Source: Bacillus pumilus (GTDB lineage Bacteria; Bacillota; Bacilli; Bacillales; Bacillaceae). From it: a stretch of DNA of 64,000 nt. The notes under the pieces were generated by a model that was given only the letters and a program-made list of their open reading frames with translations, did not search any database and had not been told where the DNA came from. Below are positions 44,390-54,465 of this stretch, piece after piece; the stretch's first letter is position 1, and every line of letters starts with the position of its first letter. The position numbers were made by a program, and so were the translations under genes. The DNA is taken from the NCBI RefSeq assembly GCF_009937765.1, contig NZ_CP047089.1, positions 1,858,272-1,922,271 on the forward strand, given 5' to 3'.

Positions 44390-47300
44390 TTACTTTTCAT
44401 TGATATTTAATGTGCCTGAAGCTTTTTGTCTTGTGACATTTCCATAATCATCTCGCACAATCACCTCAATGACCGCACTTTTTGCTTTAGCGGTAGAAGT
44501 AGCAGTCCAGTACCCTTCATACGTACCGCTCGATACTTCGCGAAGCGGCAGCTCTGTAGTATTTTGAAGCTTTGATCTCGCGTTTGTCAGCGGCATGTGA
44601 ATGACAAACGTTGCGTCTAGCTTTTCTCTGCTGTGGAATGAAATTTTAACAGACTCCCCTGATGCAAGATGGACATTCTCTGCTGGAGTCAGCTCAGAAA
44701 TCTCAGGTGCCTCATATTGGACATCGATATTGATTTTTTTAGTCGTTTTGTTTCCTGCTGCATCTTTCGCTATGACTTTGATCGTATTTTTCCCGTTCTC
44801 AAGTAGTATTCTTGCGGAATATGTCCCATCTTTTATGGTTGCCTTTTTTCCATTTACGGTGACTTGATCAAGATGATCGTCTGTGGCCTTTCCTTCTACA
44901 GTGAGCGATTCTTTATTTGTCTTTTCCCCTTTTTTCGGTGTATCGATGGTAAGCGCTGGAGCTGTTTGATCAATGATCACCTTTACTGGTGTTGATCGTT
45001 TTGTTGCGCCTTTATCCGTAACAGTTGCAGCCGTGAATACATGCTCTCCGCTTGAAACTGTGACCTTTTCTTTGAAAGCGCCTGACTGATCTGCTTTCAC
45101 TTTGGCAATCTCTTCATCGTTTTGATAGATCGCCACATCAAGCCCAGGAGAGGCTTTGCCTTCAATCTCCAGTTCACCTTTGTTCGTAATGATTCCTGCC
45201 TTTGGTGATGTAATCTCTGGCACATCTGCTTCATAGTCAACAAGCGCACGAATCATATAATTCCCCTCTTCTTTTGGAGAAGGAGAAAAAGCACCGCTTG
45301 TGAGCTGCCAGCTTCTTTCAGCATTTGGTCCATCCTCATCAGTTGCAAGGCCTGGAGATTCTGTATTCTTTTTCGTTTGAATATAGACAAGATAGAAATC
45401 TCCATCCACCGTAATGGCTTGGTCTTCTAAGTCTACTTTTGTCCATTCACCATTACGCAGTGCATTTGCTTTTAGAGGTCCTGCTATTTTCTCTCCTGGA
45501 GCTCCGTTCTTCCCAGAAGCGTCATACACTTCCACCGCAAATTCATTCCCTCCAGGAGCTGGCCACTCTGATGACCAGAATCGGAAAAGCCCTCCTGTGA
45601 GTTGCGCTTGTTTCTTCCCCTTTTCTAGTGAAAACTTCACAGCCCAGCCATTGCCTGGATCATAGAAGGCTCTCGCATTTTCAGCTGTACCGTCATCATA
45701 GCCAATCTCACCAGCAAATCCGATGAATGGCTCTAGCTGAATGGCTTTTTCCACCGGCTTTTCTGTCACATCTGCTGTAAAAGAATATCCTTTAAACCCT
45801 TTGGCAAATACTTTGACGGTATAGGCACCGCTCAATGCCTCTATAGAAAATTCGCCAGATTCATTTGTTTTCACCGGCTTAATTTTCGCATCCTCTACAA
45901 GATAAACCGTTGCATCCTTTATTTTTTCACCCGTTGTTTCGTTGGCAATTGTGCCAGATATCGTTCGTTTCTTTAGTGGCTGTAAGGCGAAATTCGCCTC
46001 AGCCGTTTCATTTGAAGAAATATGGACGGTTTGTGTGCGTGATTCAAATCCGTAAGCTTCCGCTTTCACTGTGAATTCTCCTGCACTATGAGGAAGCTGA
46101 TATCTCCCTGTCGCTTCATCTGTGTACGTTGACTTGCCGCTTTCAAGAACACTGATTTCCGCTTTCATAGGAAGAGCTTTGATGAACGGAGTAGTTAGAT
46201 TTTTTTCTTTTTTATGTGGATGTACAGCCTTATTTTTTTTAGGCATGGTTTGATCTGGAATTTTCATCTCATCTAAATGAACATCTTCGTTTGTCACCTG
46301 TCCTTCAACCATCCCAATTCCATCTGTTAATGCTGTAATTGCCTCTCTTGCATCAACTAAACCTGCCCCATAGCCATTGTTAGGTGATTCTGGGAATTGC
46401 TGATCAGTTAACGGCTTCGCAGTATCAATCAGTATTTGTTCAATCTGTTCAACTGAAAGATCTGACTGTGCTTGGCGAAGAAGAGCCACAACAGCTGACA
46501 CATGCGGGCCAGCCATCGACGTCCCGTTCCAGCCATCTTCATACCCTTTCCCAGGAATGGATGAACGAATGTTTACCCCTGGCGCCGCAATGTCTGGTTT
46601 CATGACGCCATATGGAGACGGACCTTGCAGTGAGAAAGACCCCAATTTATTATTTTGATCCGTAGCGCCCGTTGCAAAGGCCTCTTGATAGTTCGCAGGA
46701 TTCGCAATGGAGCCTTCACCACCAGGGTTGAATAAATCGGTATTGCCAGCTGAAAACTCTGGGAAGATGTCTGCGGCTCTCCAAGCATTGACGACATCCT
46801 TATACCAATCATCAAGACCAGGTCCACCGCCCCAAGAATTATTGACGACATCTGGTGCCTTTTCTGGATGTGGGTTTCCTGCGTCATCTTTTGGTGCTAA
46901 AATCCACTCACCTGCGTCAAGCAGATCAGCATCTGTACCACCATCTTCTGAGAAAGCTTTCACCGCGATCCATTTTGCCCCCGGTGCGACTCCGATTTGA
47001 TTCTTTCCATCTGGCTCAGAGCCAACCATCGTTCCCGTTACATGGGTACCATGCTCTAAATCATCATATGGTGCTTCAGATCCTGTCGTAGCATCGTACC
47101 AATTGAATTCATGCGTTGGTTCATTCGGATGTGCTGGATCAAACCCGCGGTATTTTTCCTTTAAAGCAGGATGATCCCATTCCACTCCTGTATCAATACT
47201 TGCCACAACTGTACCAGTACCGTCATAACCTAAAGCCCATGCGTCTGGAGCATGAATTTGAGAAATGTTCCACTCGACTCCATCTACTGCTTTCATTTGT

Positions 47301-47866
47301 TTTTTTTGCTTCGTCTTCAAATCAACGGGGCGGTGAATTTGACGAGTTTCATTTGGCAGCACTTGATCTACTTCCGGGAAGGCAGCCACCTTTTCCATGA
47401 CTTCTTTCGTTCCCGTCACCGCTAGACCATTCACAATATAGTACGAATGAATCTCCTTCACTTGCTTTTTCTTTTTCTCTTTTTGTAAATACGTAAGCAG
47501 CGCTTGCTGCGTCTCCTCAGATGTTGCTCTTAATTCGGATACGACAGCTGATCTTTTTGTGTATTGTGTTTTAGCCGCTGTTAATTTCTGTTTTTTGGCT
47601 TTGGACACCGCTTCCTTCGCCACTTTTTTCGTATTTGTTTGCTCTTTCATTTTGATTAAAAAAGTCACCTGATCATCCTGCTGAAACTGTTTCATTAATC
47701 TAGATGAGATCTTTGCTTTTGTTGTCTTAGAGGAGACAGCTTCCTCCTGATATGAGGTAGAAGTCGATTTTGCTTGAACCATCCCAAAGCTTGTCATCGT
47801 TAAAGTACCAATCACCAAAAGACTCATCAAACGATAGCCGGCGGTCTTGCGAAACTTCAATTTCAA
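44390..47866 (-). CDS. bpr: Bacillopeptidase F (secreted subtilisin-family serine protease)
   Basis: Bpr is a secreted S8 serine protease. A signal peptide of about 32 residues (MKLKFRKT, hydrophobic core, MVQA) and an I9-type propeptide (to about 195) precede the catalytic domain. The catalytic triad is Asp225 (ASIDTGVEWDH), His272 (EHGTHVTG) and Ser450 (NGTSMAGPH); the oxyanion Asn is in VNNSWGGG. C-terminal modules follow: carboxypeptidase-regulatory-like repeats (about 590-740), a beta region (about 745-890), and tandem Ig-like repeats (about 890-1060). Total 1158 residues, shorter than the B. subtilis protein (1433, from memory). The start is a TTG with AGGAGG 7 bases before it. The gene lies between ftsZ and spoIIGA; 47867-48117 holds no gene I can support. 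Confidence 0.93.
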   Translation of the reverse strand: MKLKFRKTAGYRLMSLLVIGTLTMTSFGMVQAKSTSTSYQEEAVSSKTTKAKISSRLMKQFQQDDQVTFLIKMKEQTNTKKVAKEAVSKAKKQKLTAAKTQYTKRSAVVSELRATSEETQQALLTYLQKEKKKKQVKEIHSYYIVNGLAVTGTKEVMEKVAAFPEVDQVLPNETRQIHRPVDLKTKQKKQMKAVDGVEWNISQIHAPDAWALGYDGTGTVVASIDTGVEWDHPALKEKYRGFDPAHPNEPTHEFNWYDATTGSEAPYDDLEHGTHVTGTMVGSEPDGKNQIGVAPGAKWIAVKAFSEDGGTDADLLDAGEWILAPKDDAGNPHPEKAPDVVNNSWGGGPGLDDWYKDVVNAWRAADIFPEFSAGNTDLFNPGGEGSIANPANYQEAFATGATDQNNKLGSFSLQGPSPYGVMKPDIAAPGVNIRSSIPGKGYEDGWNGTSMAGPHVSAVVALLRQAQSDLSVEQIEQILIDTAKPLTDQQFPESPNNGYGAGLVDAREAITALTDGIGMVEGQVTNEDVHLDEMKIPDQTMPKKNKAVHPHKKEKNLTTPFIKALPMKAEISVLESGKSTYTDEATGRYQLPHSAGEFTVKAEAYGFESRTQTVHISSNETAEANFALQPLKKRTISGTIANETTGEKIKDATVYLVEDAKIKPVKTNESGEFSIEALSGAYTVKVFAKGFKGYSFTADVTEKPVEKAIQLEPFIGFAGEIGYDDGTAENARAFYDPGNGWAVKFSLEKGKKQAQLTGGLFRFWSSEWPAPGGNEFAVEVYDASGKNGAPGEKIAGPLKANALRNGEWTKVDLEDQAITVDGDFYLVYIQTKKNTESPGLATDEDGPNAERSWQLTSGAFSPSPKEEGNYMIRALVDYEADVPEITSPKAGIITNKGELEIEGKASPGLDVAIYQNDEEIAKVKADQSGAFKEKVTVSSGEHVFTAATVTDKGATKRSTPVKVIIDQTAPALTIDTPKKGEKTNKESLTVEGKATDDHLDQVTVNGKKATIKDGTYSARILLENGKNTIKVIAKDAAGNKTTKKINIDVQYEAPEISELTPAENVHLASGESVKISFHSREKLDATFVIHMPLTNARSKLQNTTELPLREVSSGTYEGYWTATSTAKAKSAVIEVIVRDDYGNVTRQKASGTLNINEK

Positions 47867-48117
47867 TCAAATCCCTCCTCCTCAAATGGCCAAACAGAGT
47901 ATAGGTCTCACTCCTTTCCTTCTATTGTTCATGACAAGATTCATGTTGTTCTATTTAATGTAGTCAAATAAAGTTCATCATTTTGTCGTTTTTTGTAAGA
48001 GGGAGTAAAAATGATTCTTTTTTCTTAAACACCATAAGTCAAATTACACATGGAAGTTGAAATGACTTTCTCGCACTTAAGACTTTTTGATTAGATTCTC
48101 TTATACGTTGAGACATG

Positions 48118-48144
48118 AAAAAACCCCTTCCAATGGAAGGGGTT
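48118..48144 (-). terminator. Terminator of ftsZ
   Basis: The perfect stem AACCCCTTCC / GGAAGGGGTT with a short loop is followed on the minus strand by TTTTTTC, directly after the ftsZ stop. Confidence 0.92.
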
Positions 48145-48157
48145 AAGCGATACTTGA

Positions 48158-49303
48158 TTAGCGTTTATTGCGGTTGCGTAAGAACGTTGGAATGTCTAGC
48201 GTATCATCACTTGATTGTGTATTTTGTCTAGGCTGAGATGATGGCTGTTGATGTTCCTCGCGTTTTACTTCACGTTTTTGAGGAATGGATTGATTTTGCT
48301 TTAATCCTTGTCCTAATGGGTTTCTTTGTGATTTTGTCACTTCTGGTTCTTGCTCGATGAATCCAGTAGCGATCACAGTCACCACAATTTCATCCTTCAA
48401 GTTATCATTGATGACAGACCCGAAAATCATGTTTACATCTTCGTCAGAAGCAGAAGCCACAATATCTGCTGCTTCTTGCACTTCATAAAGACTTAGGTTC
48501 GTACCACCCGTAATGTTCATGATGACGCCTTGAGCACCATCAATCGCTGTTTCTAGAAGTGGTGAAGAAATGGCTTTCTTCGCAGCTTCAGCAGCACGAT
48601 TTTCGCCTGTAGCGACGCCAATTCCCATTAGAGCCGATCCTTTATTGGACATGATTGTTTTCACGTCAGCAAAGTCAAGGTTAATCAGACCTGGTGTTGC
48701 AATCAAATCGGAAATCCCTTGAACACCTTGTCTTAGCACGTTATCTGCTGCGCGGAACGCTTCCAGCATTGGCGTGTTTTTATCAACAATTTCAAGCAAG
48801 CGATCGTTTGGAATCACAATTAATGTGTCAACTGCTTCTTTCATAGAAGCAATTCCTTCTACTGCTTGAAGCTGACGTTTTCTTCCTTCAAATGTGAAAG
48901 GACGAGTCACAACTCCAACTGTCAATGCACCAGAATCTTTTGCGATTTTTGCAATGACAGGTGCAGCACCCGTACCAGTTCCACCGCCCATACCAGCTGT
49001 AACGAAGACCATATCTGCGCCTTTTAATACTTCTTCAATCTGCTCTTTGCTTTCCTCAGCAGCTTTTTTACCGACCTCAGGATTCGCACCTGCTCCAAGC
49101 CCTCTTGTCAGCTTAGCACCGATTTGCATTTTAGTTTCTGCTTTTGATAGGTTTAATGCCTGTGCATCAGTATTGACTGCAATAAAATCGACACCTTGTA
49201 CGTCATTTTCGATCATTCGGTTGACAGCGTTATTCCCGCCGCCACCTACTCCGATTACTTTAATTGATGCTAGGCCGTCTATATTTGTTTCAAACTCCAA
49301 CAT
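48158..49303 (-). CDS. ftsZ: Cell division GTPase FtsZ
   Basis: FtsZ is the tubulin-like GTPase that forms the Z ring. The 381 residues contain the tubulin signature [14 protein letters not shown] (about 103-116) and the T7 loop [12 protein letters not shown] variable linker rich in Gln and Arg (about 320-365) leads to the conserved C-terminal peptide [13 protein letters not shown], which binds FtsA, SepF and EzrA. It follows ftsA by 33 bases and ends at a strong terminator. Confidence 0.97.
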   Translation of the reverse strand: MLEFETNIDGLASIKVIGVGGGGNNAVNRMIENDVQGVDFIAVNTDAQALNLSKAETKMQIGAKLTRGLGAGANPEVGKKAAEESKEQIEEVLKGADMVFVTAGMGGGTGTGAAPVIAKIAKDSGALTVGVVTRPFTFEGRKRQLQAVEGIASMKEAVDTLIVIPNDRLLEIVDKNTPMLEAFRAADNVLRQGVQGISDLIATPGLINLDFADVKTIMSNKGSALMGIGVATGENRAAEAAKKAISSPLLETAIDGAQGVIMNITGGTNLSLYEVQEAADIVASASDEDVNMIFGSVINDNLKDEIVVTVIATGFIEQEPEVTKSQRNPLGQGLKQNQSIPQKREVKREEHQQPSSQPRQNTQSSDDTLDIPTFLRNRNKR

Positions 49304-49336
49304 GCTGAATCCTCCTAATCCGTCGAAAATCTAATT

Positions 49337-50659
49337 CTATTCCCAGAACATATTAAATAGTTTTTTCATTTTGCCCGGTTTTTTATTTGTCTCTTGTTGT
49401 GCTTTTTGTTTTACTTTCGGTCTTGGCTGCGCTTCTTTCACTTGTGGTGCAGAAGAAACCGGCTCCATGGATGCGCCTACTTCATGAAACGCCTCATCTG
49501 GCATTTGGAATCCAACCTGTCTGCCCTGAATCTTTGCATTGCGATAAGCAAAGTGGATCAGACCCACTCCTGTCATATATTGAGGCTCTCTCACCCCGAT
49601 ATAATTCGGACTTGCAATCCTAACATTGTTTTGCAAAACCGTTTGTGCAAGAGAAAGGATACCTGGTATGGCTGCTTGTCCACCTGTGAGAACGAATCCA
49701 CCAGGCAAATCATGAACACCCATATTTCTTAATTCCTCTGCAACAAAGAGCAAGATTTCCTCCAGCCGCGCTTCAATAATGTTAGCTGCATCAAGCTGTG
49801 TATACGTTTGTTTTTGATCAGTACCGATCACAGAAACTTCAAATGTCTCTTCCGTCGATGCCTCATCATAAAACGCATGCCCAAATTGTTTTTTGATTCG
49901 TTCAGCTTCTTCAGTGGAAGTTCTAAGTCCTATAGACAAATCTTTTGTTATGTTCTCTCCGCCCAAAGGGATACTGTGAGTAGAATAGAGATGCCCGTTT
50001 TCAAATACGGAAATCGTTGTAGATCCGCCGCCGATATCGACAAGAGCTACCCCGAGATTTTTTTCATCTTTCGATAATGCTGCTGAGCCCGATGCAAGTG
50101 GCTGCAAGCATATATCCATAATTTCAATTCCAGCTCTTTCTACACATCGGAGCCAGTTATGTAGAATCGTTTTAGAACCTGTAATTAACGATCCTTCCAC
50201 CTCTAGCCGAACACCAAGCATTTTTTTCGGATCTGTGATCTCATCTCTTCCGTCCACGATAAATTGTCTCGGAATCACGTCTACGACGAGATGTTCTTGA
50301 GGAATAGATACTACTTGTGCAGCATCTAAGACACGTCTCACATCTTCAGCATGTATTTCTTTGTTTTCACTAGATACTGCGACTACGCCGCTCGTATTCT
50401 GAATATGAATGTGGTTTCCGTTAATTCCGACAATCGCCTTTTGTAAAGGAAAACCTACCATTCTCTCAGCCTGTTCAAATGCTTGTCTAATAGAATGAAC
50501 TGTCTCATCTATATCAACAATCGATCCTTTTTTTAACCCCTCTGAAGGGACATTTCCAACACCTATAATGTTAAGCGAATCATCCGCCATTTCTCCGACG
50601 ATGACTTTTATATTGGATGTACCGATGTCAAGGCTGACGTAAATTTCATTGTTGTTCAT
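49337..50659 (-). CDS. ftsA: Cell division protein FtsA
   Basis: FtsA is an actin-like ATPase that anchors FtsZ to the membrane. The start at 50659 (MNNNEIYVSLDIGTSN) follows GAGGAGG and gives 440 residues. Nucleotide-binding motifs are SLDIGTSNIKVIVG, ALVDIGGGSTTISVF and FVLTGGQAAIPG. A C-terminal amphipathic helix, KMKKLFNMFWE, serves as the membrane tether. It is upstream of ftsZ and has a sigma-H-type promoter. Confidence 0.97.
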   Translation of the reverse strand: MNNNEIYVSLDIGTSNIKVIVGEMADDSLNIIGVGNVPSEGLKKGSIVDIDETVHSIRQAFEQAERMVGFPLQKAIVGINGNHIHIQNTSGVVAVSSENKEIHAEDVRRVLDAAQVVSIPQEHLVVDVIPRQFIVDGRDEITDPKKMLGVRLEVEGSLITGSKTILHNWLRCVERAGIEIMDICLQPLASGSAALSKDEKNLGVALVDIGGGSTTISVFENGHLYSTHSIPLGGENITKDLSIGLRTSTEEAERIKKQFGHAFYDEASTEETFEVSVIGTDQKQTYTQLDAANIIEARLEEILLFVAEELRNMGVHDLPGGFVLTGGQAAIPGILSLAQTVLQNNVRIASPNYIGVREPQYMTGVGLIHFAYRNAKIQGRQVGFQMPDEAFHEVGASMEPVSSAPQVKEAQPRPKVKQKAQQETNKKPGKMKKLFNMFWE

Positions 50660-50788
50660 TCTATGGCACCTCCTCACATATCAATACTTTCTATTCTATT
50701 ATTTGCTGAACAACAATACAATGAATGTGTTTTTACAAGTGTGTAACAAAACTTAAAAAATCAACATTTTTTATAAGGATTACTGAAA

Positions 50789-50817
50789 ATATTCGTTACA
50801 TCATATGTATATCCTTT
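50789..50817 (-). promoter_or_regulatory. Sigma-H promoter of ftsA-ftsZ
   Basis: Minus strand AAAGGATAT (50817-50809) and AACGAATAT (50797-50789), separated by 11 bases, match the sigma-H consensus RnAGGAwWW / RnnGAATww. The B. subtilis ftsAZ operon has a sigma-H promoter (P2) used at the start of sporulation. The -35 element is next to the sbp stop codon. Confidence 0.78.
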
Positions 50818-50818
50818 T

Positions 50819-51187
50819 TTATGACTCACTTTTTTTCTTTTTTTCTCTAGAAATTGTCCATTTTGTTAGTAGAATTCTTCTGATTACTGCTATATTTTGA
50901 AACAATCTAACGCCGAATGCAAACATTCCAACTAAGTACAAGTCTACACCAAGATGGACGCCCAGAAAAGCTAAACTTATTGCCAGTATAATATTAAAGA
51001 AGAAGCCTGATACAAACACTAGTTCATCGTATGCCCCTTGCAGATGTGCCCGGATACCACCAATCAATGTATCAAGCGCAGCAAGTACAGCGAGGGAAAG
51101 ATAATTGGAATACTCATTCGGTATCGTAAAATTAGTTAAGAAACCGATCGCAACTCCTATGATTAAGCCAAGTACAGGAAGCCACAT
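50819..51187 (-). CDS. sbp: Small basic protein Sbp (membrane protein, DUF1290)
   Basis: A 122-residue membrane protein with about three hydrophobic helices: LPVLGLIIGVAIGFL, LAALDTLIGGIRAHL and the NIILAISLAFLGVHLGVDLY region. The C-terminus is strongly basic (ILLTKWTISREKKKKSES). It is found next to ftsA in Bacillus and has no assigned function. It overlaps the end of ylxX by one base. Confidence 0.88.
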   Translation of the reverse strand: MWLPVLGLIIGVAIGFLTNFTIPNEYSNYLSLAVLAALDTLIGGIRAHLQGAYDELVFVSGFFFNIILAISLAFLGVHLGVDLYLVGMFAFGVRLFQNIAVIRRILLTKWTISREKKKKSES

Positions 51188-51918
51188 TAAGATTTCCCCT
51201 CCTTTACATCGTCAAGAGGCTTCAATTCGTTTACTTGAATTGCACCGTCATATGCTTTTAAATGAATTTTTTTCTTCGGCTGGCTTATACTCAAGCTGAA
51301 GTTTTCCTGAGCAAACAAGTCACCAATATCTGATACATTTAAACGGCTGTATAATTTGTCGGCCTGCTCACCAATCATTTTAATGGTGACTTCATCACTA
51401 TCTAAGCTGTAGCCATCCATTTTTGTCGTGCCATTAATATCTCGAATCACACTTGTATTAATCACACGGCGATCATTAATAGAAATATGTTTTGCCCCAA
51501 ACATATTGGCTTCGTTAATTAACTTTTTCAGAAGATCAGGTGGGATATTTTTCACTTCTTCTCCGGTAAGGTCCTTGGAAAAAAGCTGAGAAATTTCAAT
51601 TTCAATCCCCTCCCCTTCCACTTCTGTAAAACCAGCCTTTTCTTTTAAATCTTTTAACGTTTTTGTTAATTGTGCTTCTTTTGATCGATCTCCTTGATGA
51701 CCATATTTTTTAAGCATCTCGTCGTATTTATCAATTTCTTTCAATAAATCCAATTCCTTACTTTTAGATGCAGATAAATCCTCTCTCAGTTCCCACACAT
51801 CACGAGTATCTCGAACTTCGGGCTTTTGTAAGGAATTGAATTGGATGGAGACCATGATGCCAAATATGATCATTAAAACTGTTAAACTAAGTAAAGGCTT
51901 CTTTTTCCTCAACACCAC
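51187..51918 (-). CDS. ylxX: DUF881 family protein YlxX
   Basis: One of two tandem DUF881 proteins. The 243 residues have an N-terminal membrane helix (LLSLTVLMIIFGIMVSI), a coiled-coil segment (about 40-95), and a C-terminal periplasm-side domain with NEANMFGAKHISINDRRVI and GYSLDSDEVTIKMIG-like sequence. The start is GTG or TTG; GTG at 51918 is taken, but GTG 51915 or TTG 51912 are possible, since AAGGTGA lies upstream of all three. The role is not known; the position in the division cluster suggests the envelope. Confidence 0.82.
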   Translation of the reverse strand: MVLRKKKPLLSLTVLMIIFGIMVSIQFNSLQKPEVRDTRDVWELREDLSASKSKELDLLKEIDKYDEMLKKYGHQGDRSKEAQLTKTLKDLKEKAGFTEVEGEGIEIEISQLFSKDLTGEEVKNIPPDLLKKLINEANMFGAKHISINDRRVINTSVIRDINGTTKMDGYSLDSDEVTIKMIGEQADKLYSRLNVSDIGDLFAQENFSLSISQPKKKIHLKAYDGAIQVNELKPLDDVKEGKS

Positions 51919-51932
51919 TCACCTTTTCACTT

Positions 51933-52622
51933 TTAATCTTTGTTTCTTAAAAGAGAATTCATACGAATATCCGTTTTCTCAATCGTCATTGAAATGTGAT
52001 CACTTGTCAGCTGATCGACCACTCCCCCTGCAATATTTAAAGCTGGTATTAACACAGCTGGATCACCAATAGCAGATATCACAAATGGTGCTGGATGCTG
52101 AACACCATCTACTGTGACAACTGGTCCGTTACAATGTATGTATGATTGGTGTGTGATTCTTTGTCCATTAATAGATACAGCAGAAGCACCTGATATAAAT
52201 AGTTCGTTTATCACATGAAAAATATGGCTCTCATGCACAATGTAATTATTTAAATTTTGTCCACTCGGGATATAAGATGCATCTTCAAGAGACACTTTTA
52301 CCCCTTTTCCTTTTACACCGATCTCTCCTGTAAACATTCTGTATTTCTCAACATCTTCCAATACATTAAAATACTGCTCTTTTTCATTTTTCAAATTGGA
52401 CTCTGTTGCTTGTACCTTTGATTGAAGACTATATAATTCTTTTTCGAGTTTCTGATTCGCCTTTTCTTGCGTTGTGAGCTGACTTTTCAGAGAGTATTCT
52501 TTTTTCCATTGCTCTGTCCGAATGACATCTGCCTGATGCTGCTTTGTATATTGGTATGAAAAAGATATCAGAAAGCCAAGAACAAGCATGACAATTGAGA
52601 ATATAACTGTTTTGCCCCTCAA
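51933..52622 (-). CDS. ylxW: DUF881 family protein YlxW
   Basis: The second DUF881 protein (229 residues) is related to YlxX and presumably a duplicate. It has an N-terminal anchor (VIFSIVMLVLGFLISFSY), a coiled coil (about 45-90), and the conserved domain NYIVHESHIFHVINELFISGASAVSINGQRI (key ELFISGASAVSINGQR), ending with DHISMTIEK. It overlaps divIB by four bases (ATGA) and lies 14 bases before ylxX. Confidence 0.85.
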   Translation of the reverse strand: MRGKTVIFSIVMLVLGFLISFSYQYTKQHQADVIRTEQWKKEYSLKSQLTTQEKANQKLEKELYSLQSKVQATESNLKNEKEQYFNVLEDVEKYRMFTGEIGVKGKGVKVSLEDASYIPSGQNLNNYIVHESHIFHVINELFISGASAVSINGQRITHQSYIHCNGPVVTVDGVQHPAPFVISAIGDPAVLIPALNIAGGVVDQLTSDHISMTIEKTDIRMNSLLRNKD

Positions 52623-53398
52623 CGCTCATCATCCTTTTTCTTAGATTTAAACGCTTCGAAATACGTAGCGACTTCCATATGAATTGTGCCTTTTTCAGAT
52701 GACGAAAGCTCTTTAACAATGGCTGGATAGGTTTTCATTTTATCACCGAATGTTTTAATTGAAGCAATCACAGTGTTTCCGTCATTCATATAAAATTTAA
52801 CTAACCACTTGTTTGAATTTGTCGGCACATAATAAACTTCTGAGATGAGTTCCTGAATAGAGGCTGGCAGTTGATTTAAAGATTTAACCGTTTGCTTCAG
52901 CTTCTCCTTATTGTCCCAATCGACAAAAATAGGTCCTGCATGACTCGGTGTCACTTCTTCTGGTAATGCGGTCCCATTTTCAAGAAGCTCATAATATAGA
53001 TTTCCCTTTTGAAGATACGCAATATTTGCATATTCTTTGACAGCAATACTCACTTTATTTGGGAAATGTTTTTTGATACTGACACTTTTAATCAGTTTAT
53101 TTTGTTTAATATGATCTGATGTTATATCTTTATTTAAATTCCAAAACTCTGTTTCGCCTTCTTTAATTTGTGAAAGTTTAACAAGCTGTTTTGTAGAGAC
53201 ATGTTCGTTACCTGTGATGGTTAATGAAGATATCTTGCTGATAGGTGTCTGCAAATAAATAATGATTAAAACCATGATAAAAAACAGTAGTATAAAAGAG
53301 ATCAGTCTCCGGTTCGCTTTTTGTTTCCTTTGTTCTTTAATTTTAGGAATTCGCTCTTCTATATTGACGATCTTTTCATTTTCATGATCAGGCCGCAT
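52619..53398 (-). CDS. divIB: Cell division protein DivIB (FtsQ)
   Basis: DivIB/FtsQ is a bitopic division protein that works with DivIC and FtsL to control septal wall synthesis. The 259 residues have a cytosolic basic N-terminus, one membrane helix (about 31-50), an external POTRA domain beginning at ISKIS SLTITGNEHVS (SLTITGNEHVS), and a beta domain with KWLVKFYMNDGN. The C-terminal tail is polar and Lys-rich. It follows a perfect hairpin downstream of murB. Confidence 0.93.
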   Translation of the reverse strand: MRPDHENEKIVNIEERIPKIKEQRKQKANRRLISFILLFFIMVLIIIYLQTPISKISSLTITGNEHVSTKQLVKLSQIKEGETEFWNLNKDITSDHIKQNKLIKSVSIKKHFPNKVSIAVKEYANIAYLQKGNLYYELLENGTALPEEVTPSHAGPIFVDWDNKEKLKQTVKSLNQLPASIQELISEVYYVPTNSNKWLVKFYMNDGNTVIASIKTFGDKMKTYPAIVKELSSSEKGTIHMEVATYFEAFKSKKKDDER

Positions 53399-53455
53399 AA
53401 CTCTTCACCTCATTCAAAGCTGCTTGTCCACACCTTTGGGTCATCATTTTGATGA

Positions 53456-53491
53456 GAAAACAAACGGCATTCTTTCATGCCGTTTGTTTTC
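53456..53491 (-). terminator. Perfect 36-bp palindromic terminator between murB and divIB
   Basis: GAAAACAAACGGCAT pairs with ATGCCGTTTGTTTTC around a 6-base TCTTTC loop. The A and T runs at the ends allow action in both directions. It separates murB from divIB. Confidence 0.85.
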
Positions 53492-53522
53492 TTCTGATGT
53501 GATCATTCATAAAAACTACCTG

Positions 53523-54434
53523 TTAGTTTTCTTCACCGATAATTTCTACTTCTGTATGCATCTCTACGTTGTAGTCTTCTTTAATTTTCTTTTGGATGAA
53601 CTGAATTAAGTCTAGTACGTCTTGAGCAGTGGCTCCACCAGCGTTGACAATAAAGTTTCCGTGCATATCAGAAATTCTAGCTCCGCCGAGTTGGTATCCT
53701 TTTAAATTCGCTTTTTCTACAAGCTGTCCTGCATATTCAGGCAGCGGATTTCGAAAAATACTGCCAGCACATGGCCGATTATAAGGCTGGGTTTCTTTAC
53801 GATAATCTTTATTTTGTTGCATCTTCTTTGTGATTTTCTCGCGGTCATCCTGCTTGAGCTTAAACACAGCTTCGAGAACAATGCCAGGTCGTTCCTTTTG
53901 AAGGACTGACGTTCGATAGCTAAAATTCATTTGTTCATTTGTAAGCCACTCGATACTTCCGTCTTCAAATAAGATTCTAGCTTTCACAAGAATTTTACTG
54001 ATATCAGATCCATGTGCACCTGCGTTCATATAAACAGCGCCGCCAATAGACCCCGGAATACCAGCTGCAAATTCCAAGCCTGAAAGACCCTGTTTACTAA
54101 GCGATGTTGCGAGCCTTACAACAGAGTAACCACCGCCGACTGTAATTTCTTCATCATTTACAGTTAGGTGATCCAGTCCAGTACCCAGCTTTAGGACAAC
54201 CCCTCGAATTCCTTTATCGAGTACAAGTAAATTCGAACCTCTTCCAATAACCGTCCAATTCGTCTGGTGTTTTTTCACATGATCCATGATCGTTTTCACT
54301 GCATCGATATCTTTTGGGATGATCAAAAGATCTGCTGGTCCGCCTATTTTCATTGTTGTATGATTCGCAAGCGGCTCGTTTTCAAGTACTTTACCAACTT
54401 GCGCTTCTAATAATTCATTCTTCAAGTTCTCCAT
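53523..54434 (-). CDS. murB: UDP-N-acetylenolpyruvoylglucosamine reductase
   Basis: MurB reduces UDP-GlcNAc-enolpyruvate to UDP-MurNAc with NADPH and FAD. I start at the ATG 54434 ([10 protein letters not shown]), with CGGAGGG upstream, giving 303 residues. Motifs of the type IIa/b enzyme are [44 protein letters not shown] (key [13 protein letters not shown]) and PAGSIFRNP-like [15 protein letters not shown]. It lies downstream of murG. Confidence 0.94.
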   Translation of the reverse strand: MENLKNELLEAQVGKVLENEPLANHTTMKIGGPADLLIIPKDIDAVKTIMDHVKKHQTNWTVIGRGSNLLVLDKGIRGVVLKLGTGLDHLTVNDEEITVGGGYSVVRLATSLSKQGLSGLEFAAGIPGSIGGAVYMNAGAHGSDISKILVKARILFEDGSIEWLTNEQMNFSYRTSVLQKERPGIVLEAVFKLKQDDREKITKKMQQNKDYRKETQPYNRPCAGSIFRNPLPEYAGQLVEKANLKGYQLGGARISDMHGNFIVNAGGATAQDVLDLIQFIQKKIKEDYNVEMHTEVEIIGEEN

Positions 54435-54465
54435 ATTACCCTCCGCCTTACCTAATATCATTCCA

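Noticed and set aside
47880-47945. Possible 16-residue leader peptide before bpr on the minus strand
   Set aside because: The ATG has no ribosome binding site and the peptide shows no regulatory codon pattern, so chance is the simpler reading.
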